This document shows positions 8,300 to 17,341 of a stretch of 36,899 nucleotides of DNA, piece after piece. The translations under genes were made by a program, and so were the position numbers. Positions within the stretch are counted from its first letter, which is position 1; each line of letters begins with the position of its first letter. The notes under the pieces were generated by a model, which searched no databases, was not told where the DNA came from, and worked only from the letters and a program-made list of their open reading frames with translations. The stretch is taken from NCBI GenBank assembly GCA_947177595.1, contig CAMWUZ010000002.1, positions 1-36,899 of the forward strand, read 5' to 3'. This stretch comes from an uncultured Porphyromonadaceae bacterium (GTDB lineage: Bacteria > Bacteroidota > Bacteroidia > Bacteroidales > Muribaculaceae).

Positions 8300-10264
8300 A
8301 TGACTGAAGAACTTCAGGAAGAAATCAACGACATAACAGAGCCGGTTGATGCTGCCGAACCCACCCGGGAGCAGCTTCAGCAGTATAGTGATGACGCGAT
8401 CCGTACACTTGAATATCCGGAAAACGTGCGTCGTCGTCCCGGTATGTATATCGGCAAACTCGGAGACGGCAGCTATAGTGATGACGGAATCTATGTGCTA
8501 CTCAAAGAGGTTATCGATAACAGCATCGACGAGTATATGGCTGGTTTCGGCAAAAAAATAATTGTCGATGTCACAGACACTACAGTCACCGTGCGCGACT
8601 TTGGCCGAGGGATTCCCCTGAATAGTGTGGTGGATGCATCTTCCAAACTTCATACCGGCGGCAAATTCGACACAAAAGTATTCAAGCGCTCCGTGGGTCT
8701 TAATGGTGTGGGTATAAAAGCTGTGAATGCGCTCTCGTCGGATTTCCTCATTCAGAGTGTGAGAGACGGAGAGATGAAGCGTGTGCAATACTGCGCGGGC
8801 ATTATTGCCACAGAAGAACCTATTGTTCCTACCGAAGAATCCGGAGGAACCATGGTGCAGTTTACTCCGGATAATACCATATTCCGTGACTTCCGTTTCC
8901 GTGAAGAGTTTGTAATTCCATTGATAAAGAACTACACCTTCCTCAATACCGGGCTGGTAATTATTTTTAACGGCAAAAGATATTCAAGTCGCAACGGTCT
9001 GCTTGATCTTCTATCCGAAAACATGACCAATGAACCGCTCTATCCTCCGATTCACCTGAAAGGTGAGGATATTGAAGTGGCACTCACCCACGCCAATCAA
9101 TACGGAGAGGAGTACTATTCTTTCGTCAACAGCCAGTTCACGACTCAGGGCGGCACTCATCTGAGTGCGTTTAAAGAAGCTGTATCACGCACAGTTAAGG
9201 AATATATCGGAAAGAGCAATATCGAGTTCAGCGATGTGCGCAGCGGCATGGTCGCGGCTATCTCGATCAAGGTGGAAGAACCTGTGTTTGAATCACAGAC
9301 AAAAATAAAACTTGGGTCAAGAGACATGGGACCTGATGGTCCCACCATTGCCAAATATATCGGTGACTTCATCAAAAAAGAGCTTGACGACTATCTCTAT
9401 AAAAATCTTGATGTTGCTGAGGCTATAAAGAAAAAAGTCGAGTCCAACGAAAAAGAGCGCAAAGCGATGGCGGGACTCACAAAAAAAGTGCGTGAGCAAA
9501 ACAAGAAAATCAGTCTCAACAACAAAAAACTCCTTGACTGTCGGGTGCACCTCACCGACACTAAAGGCGATGAAGAAAAAAAACTCGCTTCATCTATCTT
9601 TATCACCGAGGGTGATTCTGCTGCGGGTTCCATCACGAAGATTAGGAATGTTGAGACCCAGGCGGTATTCTCGCTCCGTGGTAAGCCTAAAAATACCTAT
9701 GGCAAGACCAAAAAGATGGTGTATGAAAACGAGGAGTTCAATCTGCTACAGGCAGCTCTTAACATTGAAGAAAGCCTTGATAACCTCAGATACAATAAGG
9801 TTATCATAGCCACCGATGCCGATGTGGACGGTATGCACATCCGTATGCTTCTTCTATGTTTCTTCCTCCAGTTCTTCCCTGATCTGGTGAAGAAAGGACA
9901 CGTATATATCTTACAGACACCGCTGTTCAGGGTGCGTAATAAAAAAAGCTCCAAGCGAGGGGCTGCAAAGAAAAAAGGAGCGGAGGAGGAGTTATATTAC
10001 TGCTATTCCGACCAGGAGCGCATCACCGCTATCGAACGTCTCGGCACCAATGCCGAAATCACCCGATTCAAAGGTCTTGGCGAAATATCACCGGAAGAAT
10101 TCCGCGGATTTATCGGTCCCGATATGCGACTTGACAGAGTTGCGCTTCATAAGGAAGACGGAGTGAGCGAGCTACTCCGCTTCTATATGGGCAAAAACAC
10201 TATTGAACGTCAGAATTTTATCATTGATAATCTCGTGATTGAAGATGACAGCGAAATTTCTTGA
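8300..10264 (+). CDS. parE: DNA topoisomerase IV subunit B (type IIA, GyrB/ParE family)
   Basis: GHKL motifs (EVIDNSIDEYMAGFGK, DFGRGIPL, SVGLNGVGIKAVNALS), TOPRIM EGDSAAGS and ATDADVDGMHIRMLLL. The PEYPENVRRRPGMYIG-type start and FSLRGKPKNTYGK favour ParE over GyrB. Confidence 0.9.
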   Translation: MTEELQEEINDITEPVDAAEPTREQLQQYSDDAIRTLEYPENVRRRPGMYIGKLGDGSYSDDGIYVLLKEVIDNSIDEYMAGFGKKIIVDVTDTTVTVRDFGRGIPLNSVVDASSKLHTGGKFDTKVFKRSVGLNGVGIKAVNALSSDFLIQSVRDGEMKRVQYCAGIIATEEPIVPTEESGGTMVQFTPDNTIFRDFRFREEFVIPLIKNYTFLNTGLVIIFNGKRYSSRNGLLDLLSENMTNEPLYPPIHLKGEDIEVALTHANQYGEEYYSFVNSQFTTQGGTHLSAFKEAVSRTVKEYIGKSNIEFSDVRSGMVAAISIKVEEPVFESQTKIKLGSRDMGPDGPTIAKYIGDFIKKELDDYLYKNLDVAEAIKKKVESNEKERKAMAGLTKKVREQNKKISLNNKKLLDCRVHLTDTKGDEEKKLASSIFITEGDSAAGSITKIRNVETQAVFSLRGKPKNTYGKTKKMVYENEEFNLLQAALNIEESLDNLRYNKVIIATDADVDGMHIRMLLLCFFLQFFPDLVKKGHVYILQTPLFRVRNKKSSKRGAAKKKGAEEELYYCYSDQERITAIERLGTNAEITRFKGLGEISPEEFRGFIGPDMRLDRVALHKEDGVSELLRFYMGKNTIERQNFIIDNLVIEDDSEIS

Positions 10265-10703
10265 GCAGCGCATCGCGATTTTTCCCGGTAGCTTCGACCC
10301 GTTTACAAAGGGACACCTTGATATTGTTGAGCGAGGACTGAAACTATTCGACAAAATAGTTATTGCCGTAGGTATCAATCCGTCAAAACATAATGGCACC
10401 CCTGCCACCGAGCGCCTCCGATCTATTTCTGACGCTGTTGTATCTTTAAAGAATGTGGAGGTAATTGAATATACCGGTCTGACAGTTGATGCCGCGAAGG
10501 CTTGCGGTGCCTGTGCTATTTTGAGAGGAATCCGCAGTGTTGCTGATTTTGAGTACGAGCGTAACCTTGCAGACCTCAATCGGGCTATTTCAGGAATTGA
10601 TACAGTTATGCTGTGCGCCGACCCGGCACTTGCCGCACTTAGTTCATCCGCCGTCAGAGAGCTCCGCAGCTATGGGCATGATGTCACCCCGTTCCTCCCC
10701 TAA
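10239..10703 (+). CDS. coaD: Pantetheine-phosphate adenylyltransferase
   Basis: IAIFPGSFDPFTKGHLDIVERGLKLFDKIVIAVG...ILRGIRSVADFEYERNLADLNR...LSSSAVREL. Overlaps the parE 3' end; ATG at 10239 or 10245. Confidence 0.95.
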   Translation: MKMTAKFLEQRIAIFPGSFDPFTKGHLDIVERGLKLFDKIVIAVGINPSKHNGTPATERLRSISDAVVSLKNVEVIEYTGLTVDAAKACGACAILRGIRSVADFEYERNLADLNRAISGIDTVMLCADPALAALSSSAVRELRSYGHDVTPFLP

Positions 10704-10744
10704 TCTCTCACACATTTATAAAACACTACTAAAATATCACGACT

Positions 10745-12346
10745 ATGACTAAAAAGATATTACCGATATTCCTCATCCTTGCTTCATTTTTTAGCGTATG
10801 TGCCCAGAAAATGGATTTGCCTCCGGCACGCAAATTGGCATTTGTTCAGCAGATTATCGAGCAATATTATGTTGATACCGTTAATGGGGGCAAAATTGCG
10901 GATGAGGCTATTGTGGCAATGCTTAAAACTCTTGACCCGCATTCAACATACTCCGACCCCGAAGCCACCAGAGCACTCACAGAACCTCTGCAAGGTAATT
11001 TCAGCGGCATCGGGATTCAGTTCAATATGCTTGATGACACTATCCGCGTAATCCAGACTGTTGCCGGCGGACCCTCAGAAAAAGTGGGACTTCTCGCAGG
11101 GGACAGAATCCTCAGCGCTAACGATACCCTTATCAGCGGAGTGAAAATGCCTCAGGCGGATGTAATGAAGCGTCTTCGCGGACCAAAAGGATCAAAAGTA
11201 GCAATCAAAGTGTCACGCAGAGGAGTCGCGGAGCCTATCGACTTCCTTATCACTCGTGATGACATTCCCACATATAGCGTTTCCGCTACATATATGGCAT
11301 CCGATTCAATAGGATATATCAAGGTGACACTCTTCGGCGAAACAACCCCCGATGAAGTTAAATCAGCGGTTGCAAAGCTAAAGAAACAAGGCATGAGGCA
11401 CCTCATACTTGATCTTGAGGATAACGGCGGCGGCTACCTTCAGGCTGCTACTGAAATTGCCGGAATGTTCCTTGAACCGGACGAGATGATTGTCTATACC
11501 GAAGGCACCCATACTACACCGATGCAATACACCAATACCGGCAAGAGAGACAAAAGTATAGACAGAGTGGTCATCACGGTAAACCAATATTCAGCATCTG
11601 CAAGCGAGATTGTGAGCGGAGCTATTCAAGATCAGGATCGCGGACTTGTTGTGGGCAGACGCACTTTCGGTAAAGGTCTCGTTCAGCGACCGTTCCCCTT
11701 CCCTGACGGTTCATTGATAAGGCTTACAACCGCGAGATACTACACTCCTTCAGGCAGATGTATCCAAAAACCATATACCGCAGGAGATGATGATGACTAC
11801 AATGCGGAAATTCTGCACCGCTATCTCGCCGGTGAGTTCATGAGCGCGGACAGCATTCATTTTGATGAATCGTTACTTCGCCATACTCTCAAGCACAAAC
11901 GACCTGTTTACGGCGGGGGCGGTATTATGCCTGACCTTTTTGTGCCTGTGGACACCTCATTCTACTCCACATATTATCGTGATATTCTTGCGAAAGGCAT
12001 ACTTCACCGTTTCTGCAACAATTACATTGACGAGAACCGCAAGATGCTGAAAAAGGAGTATCCTACGGAAAATAGTTTCGTAAAGCATTTTGCCGTTACC
12101 GAAACAATGATGCAGGGACTTATCAACCTTGCGCAGAAAGAGGGAATTGCACCTGACTCAGCAATGATAGCTACAAGCTCCCCTGCACTGAAAGTATATA
12201 TCAAAGCTCTCATTGGGCGCGACCTGTTTGAGCAGAGTACATACTACCTTATTGCCAACAAACTCAACCCAGTTTACAACGAAGCTGTACGCCTCATATC
12301 CGATACTGCTGAGTACAGAAAACGCATCTTACCGGATGCCCGATGA
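10745..12346 (+). CDS. S41 family C-terminal processing peptidase (PDZ domain)
   Basis: Signal peptide; PDZ GIGIQFNMLDDTIRVIQTVAGGPSEKVGLLAGDRILSAN; catalytic NQYSASASEIVSGAIQDQDRGLVVGRRTFGKGLVQ. Confidence 0.92.
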   Translation: MTKKILPIFLILASFFSVCAQKMDLPPARKLAFVQQIIEQYYVDTVNGGKIADEAIVAMLKTLDPHSTYSDPEATRALTEPLQGNFSGIGIQFNMLDDTIRVIQTVAGGPSEKVGLLAGDRILSANDTLISGVKMPQADVMKRLRGPKGSKVAIKVSRRGVAEPIDFLITRDDIPTYSVSATYMASDSIGYIKVTLFGETTPDEVKSAVAKLKKQGMRHLILDLEDNGGGYLQAATEIAGMFLEPDEMIVYTEGTHTTPMQYTNTGKRDKSIDRVVITVNQYSASASEIVSGAIQDQDRGLVVGRRTFGKGLVQRPFPFPDGSLIRLTTARYYTPSGRCIQKPYTAGDDDDYNAEILHRYLAGEFMSADSIHFDESLLRHTLKHKRPVYGGGGIMPDLFVPVDTSFYSTYYRDILAKGILHRFCNNYIDENRKMLKKEYPTENSFVKHFAVTETMMQGLINLAQKEGIAPDSAMIATSSPALKVYIKALIGRDLFEQSTYYLIANKLNPVYNEAVRLISDTAEYRKRILPDAR

Positions 12347-12351
12347 CCCCG

Positions 12352-12612
12352 TCAACCGTTGCTTTCCATAGGTAGCAATGTGATATTTCCACCGGCATTT
12401 ACGCGATACTTACCCGAAGTGCCTGTGGTTAAATCTTTGACATCATAAACAAAGTCCTCAATGTTTGCATTGCTCTTCACCCCTTCAAAGGCTGCACTCA
12501 CAGCTTCTTCGATAGTTTCGTAGCCTGAGCCTTGATAAGCGTCTTTCAGTTTACCGTCATAATAGAGTTCCACTCTCACATCATCTTGCGGATGTAATCT
12601 GTTATTAGCCAT
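12352..12612 (-). CDS. Conserved-looking small hypothetical protein (86 aa)
   Basis: Intact ORF with balanced composition (MANNRLHPQDDVRVELYYDGKLKDAYQGSGYETIEEAVSAAFEGV...), no TM or signal, occupying the gap between two convincing genes. Confidence 0.65.
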   Translation of the reverse strand: MANNRLHPQDDVRVELYYDGKLKDAYQGSGYETIEEAVSAAFEGVKSNANIEDFVYDVKDLTTGTSGKYRVNAGGNITLLPMESNG

Positions 12613-12697
12613 AATTCATATATTTTTGAAAATTATTTATAGTATAACAATTGTCGATTGGAAAAAGAATACTGTCAAACCACATTTTTGATTCCGA

Positions 12698-13447
12698 ATG
12701 AAAAATATATTTAGAATACTCGCTGCCGGTGTACTTATCTCATGGTCACTGAATGCCTTTGCTGACAAAACCATTACAATAATGAGTTATAATGTGCACA
12801 ACGGTGTTGGACTCGACGGTAAGTGCGACCACAAGCGTTTGGCTGAGGTTATCAAAGCACGAAAACCCGACTTTGTCGGCATTCAGGAGGTGGACAGCTG
12901 CACAAACCGCTCAAACCATGCCTATGTGTTGGGAGATATTGCCGAAGCCGCAGGACTTATACCGACTTACGCTCCTGCGATTAAATACGATGGTGGACTT
13001 TACGGCATTGGAATACTATCTAAGAATATGCCCGACAGCGTTAGCTTGTTTCCCCTACCCGGCAGAGAGGAGCAAAGAGTGCTTGTCGTCACATATTTCG
13101 AGAACATAATAATTGCCAATTCACATTTCTCACTGACACAGGAGGACGCCCTTGAATCCGTTAAAATTGTAAAGACCATTCTTGACAATGCCAAAAATCG
13201 CCCGGTTATTTTTATGGGTGACCTCAACTCACATCCTGACTCCCCTGTCATTCAGGATCTCAACCGATATTTCAAAATAGTATCATCCGATGCCCCTACA
13301 TTTCCTGCTGACAAGCCCAATGAGCGTATCGATTTCATCATGGTGAGCGATGGCACACCATTTGCTGTGGAGGCAGCAGAAGTCGTACCGGATGACATCG
13401 CCTCCGATCACCGCCCCATCACCGTCACCCTAACCCTTCCCGAATAA
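12698..13447 (+). CDS. Secreted endonuclease/exonuclease/phosphatase (EEP) family hydrolase
   Basis: Signal peptide; TIMSYNVHNGVG, IQEVDSC, MGDLNSHPDSP, ERIDFIMV and SDHRPITVTL motifs. Confidence 0.9.
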   Translation: MKNIFRILAAGVLISWSLNAFADKTITIMSYNVHNGVGLDGKCDHKRLAEVIKARKPDFVGIQEVDSCTNRSNHAYVLGDIAEAAGLIPTYAPAIKYDGGLYGIGILSKNMPDSVSLFPLPGREEQRVLVVTYFENIIIANSHFSLTQEDALESVKIVKTILDNAKNRPVIFMGDLNSHPDSPVIQDLNRYFKIVSSDAPTFPADKPNERIDFIMVSDGTPFAVEAAEVVPDDIASDHRPITVTLTLPE

Positions 13448-13541
13448 ATTCAAACATATATAATTAATTCAACCGTTATGAAAACCTGTTATTCTATTGA
13501 TAAAAACATCACGTTCATGATCAACCAAATTAAACGTGACG

Positions 13542-13826
13542 ATGGAAAGAACATTTATCCGTACATGGCGACGCACTCAAGAAAATCGCATTTGGCGTAA
13601 TCGTATCAAGTATCACACTAACCTAAACGAGGGTATTTTTGATCCTGAAACAAAAAAGGTTCGCTATCCACGTGACTGGAAAGAATACAAATCGGTCAAA
13701 TGGATGAAACAGTTAAAAAACACCGCTACTGTGTGCAGTTGTGCCCTATGTAAAAACGAGCGCTATAACCGCCGCAAAAACAAACAAAACACTCTTCTGA
13801 TTATCCTTGAACAATCAGAGTACTAA
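13542..13826 (+). CDS. Small basic protein with C-terminal CSCxLCKNxRxxR motif
   Basis: ORF track begins at GTG 13536; ATG at 13542 gives MERTFIRTWRRTQENRIWRNRIKYHTN...TVCSCALCKNERYNRRKNK. The CxCxxC cluster resembles a short metal-binding knuckle. Confidence 0.65.
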   Translation: MERTFIRTWRRTQENRIWRNRIKYHTNLNEGIFDPETKKVRYPRDWKEYKSVKWMKQLKNTATVCSCALCKNERYNRRKNKQNTLLIILEQSEY

Positions 13827-13862
13827 AAAAATCCCCGTCAGAACGAACTGCTGGGGATTTTT
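13825..13862. terminator. Bidirectional intrinsic terminator
   Basis: AAAAAATCCCC-gt-CAG-aacgaa-CTG-ct-GGGGATTTTT hairpin between convergent genes, T-rich on both strands. Confidence 0.88.
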
Positions 13863-13881
13863 CTATATAGTAATCTGATTA

Positions 13882-15342
13882 TTACTTCTTGAGGTCTGCG
13901 ACTTTAGTGATTGTCAGCTTGAGCTGCTCATAGAAGCGCTTCACGGCAGGAATATGCATTCTTTCTGCAGGTGAATGAACATCGCGAAGTGTTGGACCGA
14001 ATGACACCATGTCAAGGTGAGGATATTTTTCAAGGAACAGTCCGCACTCAAGTCCGGCATGAATAGCCTTTATAGCAGGAGTGATACCGAAGAGCTCTTT
14101 ATAAGCCTCAGAAGCTATTTTCATAATGGGGCTGTTAAGGTTGGGCTGCCATCCGGGATAGCCGTCGCCGTGGGTCACCTTGGCTCCCGCGAGAGTGAAG
14201 ACCGCCTCTACCTGATTGGCGATATCCCATTTGCGAGACTCTACCGAGCTACGCTGGCTTGTTGTCACAACAATCTCGTTGTTACCGGTCATCTTGACAG
14301 ATGCGAGGTTGGTTGAGGTTTCAACAAGACCCTCCAGGTCACGGCTCATGGAAATAACACCGTGAGGAGCGCAGTAAAGCGACAGAATAAGGTTGCGGGT
14401 TGTGTCACCATCAACGCAGAACTCGGGAGCATCCACACTATCCATGGCAATTTCGAGTGTCGGCTCAACACCTTTATATTCGTTTTCAACCTCTGCGATA
14501 AAATGATTCAAAGCCACTCTCACTTTCTCTTTGTTTGAGGTATGAACACCTACTACTGCGTGAGCCGCACGGGGAATCGCATTTCGCAGGTTGCCTCCGT
14601 CAATTTCTGATATGCTAACCTCATACTCACGTGAAAGGTTGAAGAGGAAACGGGCAAGGAGCTTGTTGGCATTAGCTCTGCCGAGATGAATATCACCACC
14701 GGAGTGACCGCCTTGACCCTTGCTGATGTCTATCTTGAAATATGTAAAATCCTTTGGAGCGAACGAGCGGTGGTAAGTAAAAGTACAGGTTGTATCGACA
14801 CCGCCGGCACAACCTACAAAAATTTCAGCGTCATCCTCGGAATCGAGATTAAGAAGAATCTCACCATCGAGCATTCCGTCACCAATATTATATGCACCCG
14901 TCAAACCGGTTTCTTCGTCAACAGTGAAAAGAGCTGAAATAGGTCCATGAACCAGATCAGGGTCTGTAAGGATGGCAAGCGAAGCGGCAACGCCTATACC
15001 GTTATCTGCTCCGAGAGTGGTGCCGTTCGCTCTCACCCATTCTCCGTCAACAATAGTTGTGATTGGATTATTCTCGAAATCAAAATTCTTGTCATTGCTT
15101 TCGCATACCATATCCATGTGACCTTGAAGAATCACTTTGGGTGCGTTTTCGTGACCCGGAGTAGCGGCTTTGCTCATCAGAACATTGCCAATCGCGTCAG
15201 TCTTATACTCGATATTGTTTTTCTTGGCGAAATCAATGAGATACTGTCTGATTTTCTCTTCTTTTTTTGAAGGACGGGGCACCTTGGTGATTTCGTCAAA
15301 AATCTCGAAGACTCTCTTCGGTTCAAGTTCTTTTACTGTCAT
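13882..15342 (-). CDS. pepD: Aminoacyl-histidine dipeptidase (M20 family)
   Basis: VFEIFDEITKVPRPSKKEEKIRQYL, LQGHMDMVCESN, NGTTLGADNGIGVAASLAI, DEETGLTGA, GQGGHSGGDIHLGRANANKLLARFL, HAGLECGLF. Confidence 0.95.
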   Translation of the reverse strand: MTVKELEPKRVFEIFDEITKVPRPSKKEEKIRQYLIDFAKKNNIEYKTDAIGNVLMSKAATPGHENAPKVILQGHMDMVCESNDKNFDFENNPITTIVDGEWVRANGTTLGADNGIGVAASLAILTDPDLVHGPISALFTVDEETGLTGAYNIGDGMLDGEILLNLDSEDDAEIFVGCAGGVDTTCTFTYHRSFAPKDFTYFKIDISKGQGGHSGGDIHLGRANANKLLARFLFNLSREYEVSISEIDGGNLRNAIPRAAHAVVGVHTSNKEKVRVALNHFIAEVENEYKGVEPTLEIAMDSVDAPEFCVDGDTTRNLILSLYCAPHGVISMSRDLEGLVETSTNLASVKMTGNNEIVVTTSQRSSVESRKWDIANQVEAVFTLAGAKVTHGDGYPGWQPNLNSPIMKIASEAYKELFGITPAIKAIHAGLECGLFLEKYPHLDMVSFGPTLRDVHSPAERMHIPAVKRFYEQLKLTITKVADLKK

Positions 15343-15496
15343 AATTATATAAGGTATTTGTTGATTATATGAGCGTTTATTAAAAATATTGTTAAATTTT
15401 TGCTTATGCGCTGACTAAGTTACAAAATAAAATTGAGTCATGGCAAAAAATTAGTATTCCTTTCATATATTTGCATCGCAAAACAGCATTTGAACC

Positions 15497-15658
15497 ATGA
15501 CAACAGTGCTACCGGCTATAATTCTTGTCCTTCTGGCAGTAGTGATTCTCGGCGTAAAGGCACTATTTGTCAAAGGCGGGAAATTTCCGTCAGGACACGC
15601 TTCTGACATTCCCGCGCTCAGAGAAAAAGGTATCGATTGCGTGCGAAAACTTAAGTAG
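15497..15658 (+). CDS. Small single-TM membrane protein (53 aa)
   Basis: Not in the supplied ORF track (too short). Manual translation: MTTVLPAIILVLLAVVILGVKALFVKGGKFPSGHASDIPALREKGIDCVRKLK. N-terminal TM helix plus basic tail; a TATATTTG -7-like element lies 24 nt upstream. Confidence 0.65.
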   Translation: MTTVLPAIILVLLAVVILGVKALFVKGGKFPSGHASDIPALREKGIDCVRKLK

Positions 15659-15693
15659 AAACAAACAAAAACAATAAATATCAAACACATTTC

Positions 15694-16290
15694 ATGAAAA
15701 AGACAGCATTTTCATTAGTGCTCCTCCTCGGATTGGCTGCCGCTTCTTGCAGCGGTAACAAAACTACCGACAACACTGCTCAGAACAAACCTTCAGAAAG
15801 CGAAAAAACCACTGCCGAAATATCTAACATACGCTATATTGATCTTGATTCAATATCAGCCAACTACAATCTGGCTAAAGATTTTCAGGAAAATTCACTG
15901 CGTGCTTACAGCAAACTTGACAACGCACAGCAAGCCAAAGCAGCAGAAATTCAGAGATTCGGTCAGCAGATTGAAGAAAAAGCAAAAAGCAACGGATATA
16001 TTTCTCAGACCACTTATGAGGCTGATGTTGCTAAATTCAACAAAATGCAGCAGGATGCTCAAAACTATCTCGCAAAACTTCAGCGTGATACCGAGCAGGA
16101 ACTCATGCAGCAGCAACAGCAGCTCACTGACTCTATTGAATCTTTCATCAAGGATTATAACAAGACCATGGGGTATGATGCCATTCTCTTCAAAGCCGCA
16201 GGCATTTACTTCAATCCCGCTCTTGACATAACCGATGAAGTAGTTAAAGGGCTCAATGCCCGCTACAACAAAGTTAGCGAAGAAAAATAA
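15694..16290 (+). CDS. OmpH/Skp-like periplasmic lipoprotein
   Basis: Lipobox AAASCSGN; IRYIDLDSISANYNLAKDFQ...KAAEIQRFGQQIEEKAKSNGYISQ...LQRDTEQELMQQQQQLTDSIESFIKDYN coiled-coil pattern of OmpH family. Confidence 0.85.
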   Translation: MKKTAFSLVLLLGLAAASCSGNKTTDNTAQNKPSESEKTTAEISNIRYIDLDSISANYNLAKDFQENSLRAYSKLDNAQQAKAAEIQRFGQQIEEKAKSNGYISQTTYEADVAKFNKMQQDAQNYLAKLQRDTEQELMQQQQQLTDSIESFIKDYNKTMGYDAILFKAAGIYFNPALDITDEVVKGLNARYNKVSEEK

Positions 16291-16310
16291 AGATTATTCA
16301 TTCCCATATG

Positions 16311-16358
16311 AGCGGCATTGCCTCGACGCTTCACTGCGCGGCTATGCCGCTTTTATTT
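16311..16358 (+). terminator. Long imperfect hairpin, possible terminator or attenuator between the OmpH-like gene and GT2
   Basis: AGCGGCAT-t-GCC ... GGC-t-ATGCCGCT followed by TTTTATTTT. Confidence 0.55.
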
Positions 16359-16384
16359 TACAAGTAAGTCAACTACCCCCCCCA

Positions 16385-17341
16385 ATGAATCAAGAGCCCC
16401 TCATAACTATCGTACTACCCATTAAAAACCGCGCGGATCTGTTGCCGCGGACTCTACGCTCTATTGCGGCTCAGACACTGCGTCCGCTCAAAGTCATTGC
16501 GGTGGACAATGCTTCTACCGATTCCACATACGAGATTCTGGCCAAATGGGCAGAGGAGGTAACTCCAACCGGAATAGAGGTAATGGTATTGAAGGAAGAG
16601 AAGCCGGGAGCCTCCGCTGCGAGAAACCGGGGACTACGCGAAGTCACTACTCCCTATGTTATGTTCTTTGATTCAGATGATGAGATGCTTTCGGGACACA
16701 CTCAGCGGCTGGCTGAGTGTATTGCTGCCAATCCGGATGCCGAGATTATCGGTTTTGACATTGCCATAAGAGATGATGACGGATGGACAGATATTAAAAG
16801 CGTAAATGATTCCGACCTTCTTCGCGGACATATTCTGCACGCTTCCTTCGCCACACAGAGGTATATTGCAAAGATTGATTTTGTAAAAGCCGCGGGAGGA
16901 TGGAATGAAGATCTACCGAGATGGAATGACCTTGAACTGGGCACCAGATTGATTGCCTGTGCTGAAAGTCCCATGATTTTTCACGGCGATGCGGGAGTGA
17001 TTGTTCATCCGTCTGACAAGTCTATTTCCGGCTCAGGATTTGCCGTGGATGCGGTCATGCTCGACAAGGCCATTGACGAGATGGAGTCTGCTTTGCTCAA
17101 CAATGGAAAAGAAGAGTATCTTGTGTGGACAGATATAAAAAGAATGATTCTCGCAGGTCTCTGTCGCCGCGAAGGTGACTGTGAAAGCGCACGGACCATA
17201 GAGACAAAAACATTGAAACGCCGCAACGGTTGGAAGCGGCGTTTCAAGCTGCGCCTTGTCGGCACGGTTGTAAGATGGTCTGGCAAAGGCGGATGCCTTC
17301 TCGCCGAAATGCTTTTCTCTACAAAGCCTCAGGAACGGTGA
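16385..17341 (+). CDS. Glycosyltransferase family 2
   Basis: MNQEPLITIVLPIKNRADLLPRTLRSIAAQTLRPLKVIAVDNASTDSTYEIL...GASAARNRGLREVTTPYVMFFDSDDEM. Start moved from ORF-track 16256, which lies inside the upstream gene. Confidence 0.9.
   Translation: MNQEPLITIVLPIKNRADLLPRTLRSIAAQTLRPLKVIAVDNASTDSTYEILAKWAEEVTPTGIEVMVLKEEKPGASAARNRGLREVTTPYVMFFDSDDEMLSGHTQRLAECIAANPDAEIIGFDIAIRDDDGWTDIKSVNDSDLLRGHILHASFATQRYIAKIDFVKAAGGWNEDLPRWNDLELGTRLIACAESPMIFHGDAGVIVHPSDKSISGSGFAVDAVMLDKAIDEMESALLNNGKEEYLVWTDIKRMILAGLCRREGDCESARTIETKTLKRRNGWKRRFKLRLVGTVVRWSGKGGCLLAEMLFSTKPQER

Noticed and set aside
14686-15270. Plus-strand ORFs of 83 and 107 aa opposite pepD
   Set aside because: Antisense to pepD with no recognisable motifs.
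15463-15690. 75-aa minus-strand ORF
   Set aside because: Antisense to the more convincing 53-aa TM ORF and runs through the promoter region.
16256-16384. N-terminal extension of the second glycosyltransferase
   Set aside because: Begins inside the upstream gene and passes through the hairpin and C8 tract; the GT2 fold starts right after ATG 16385.
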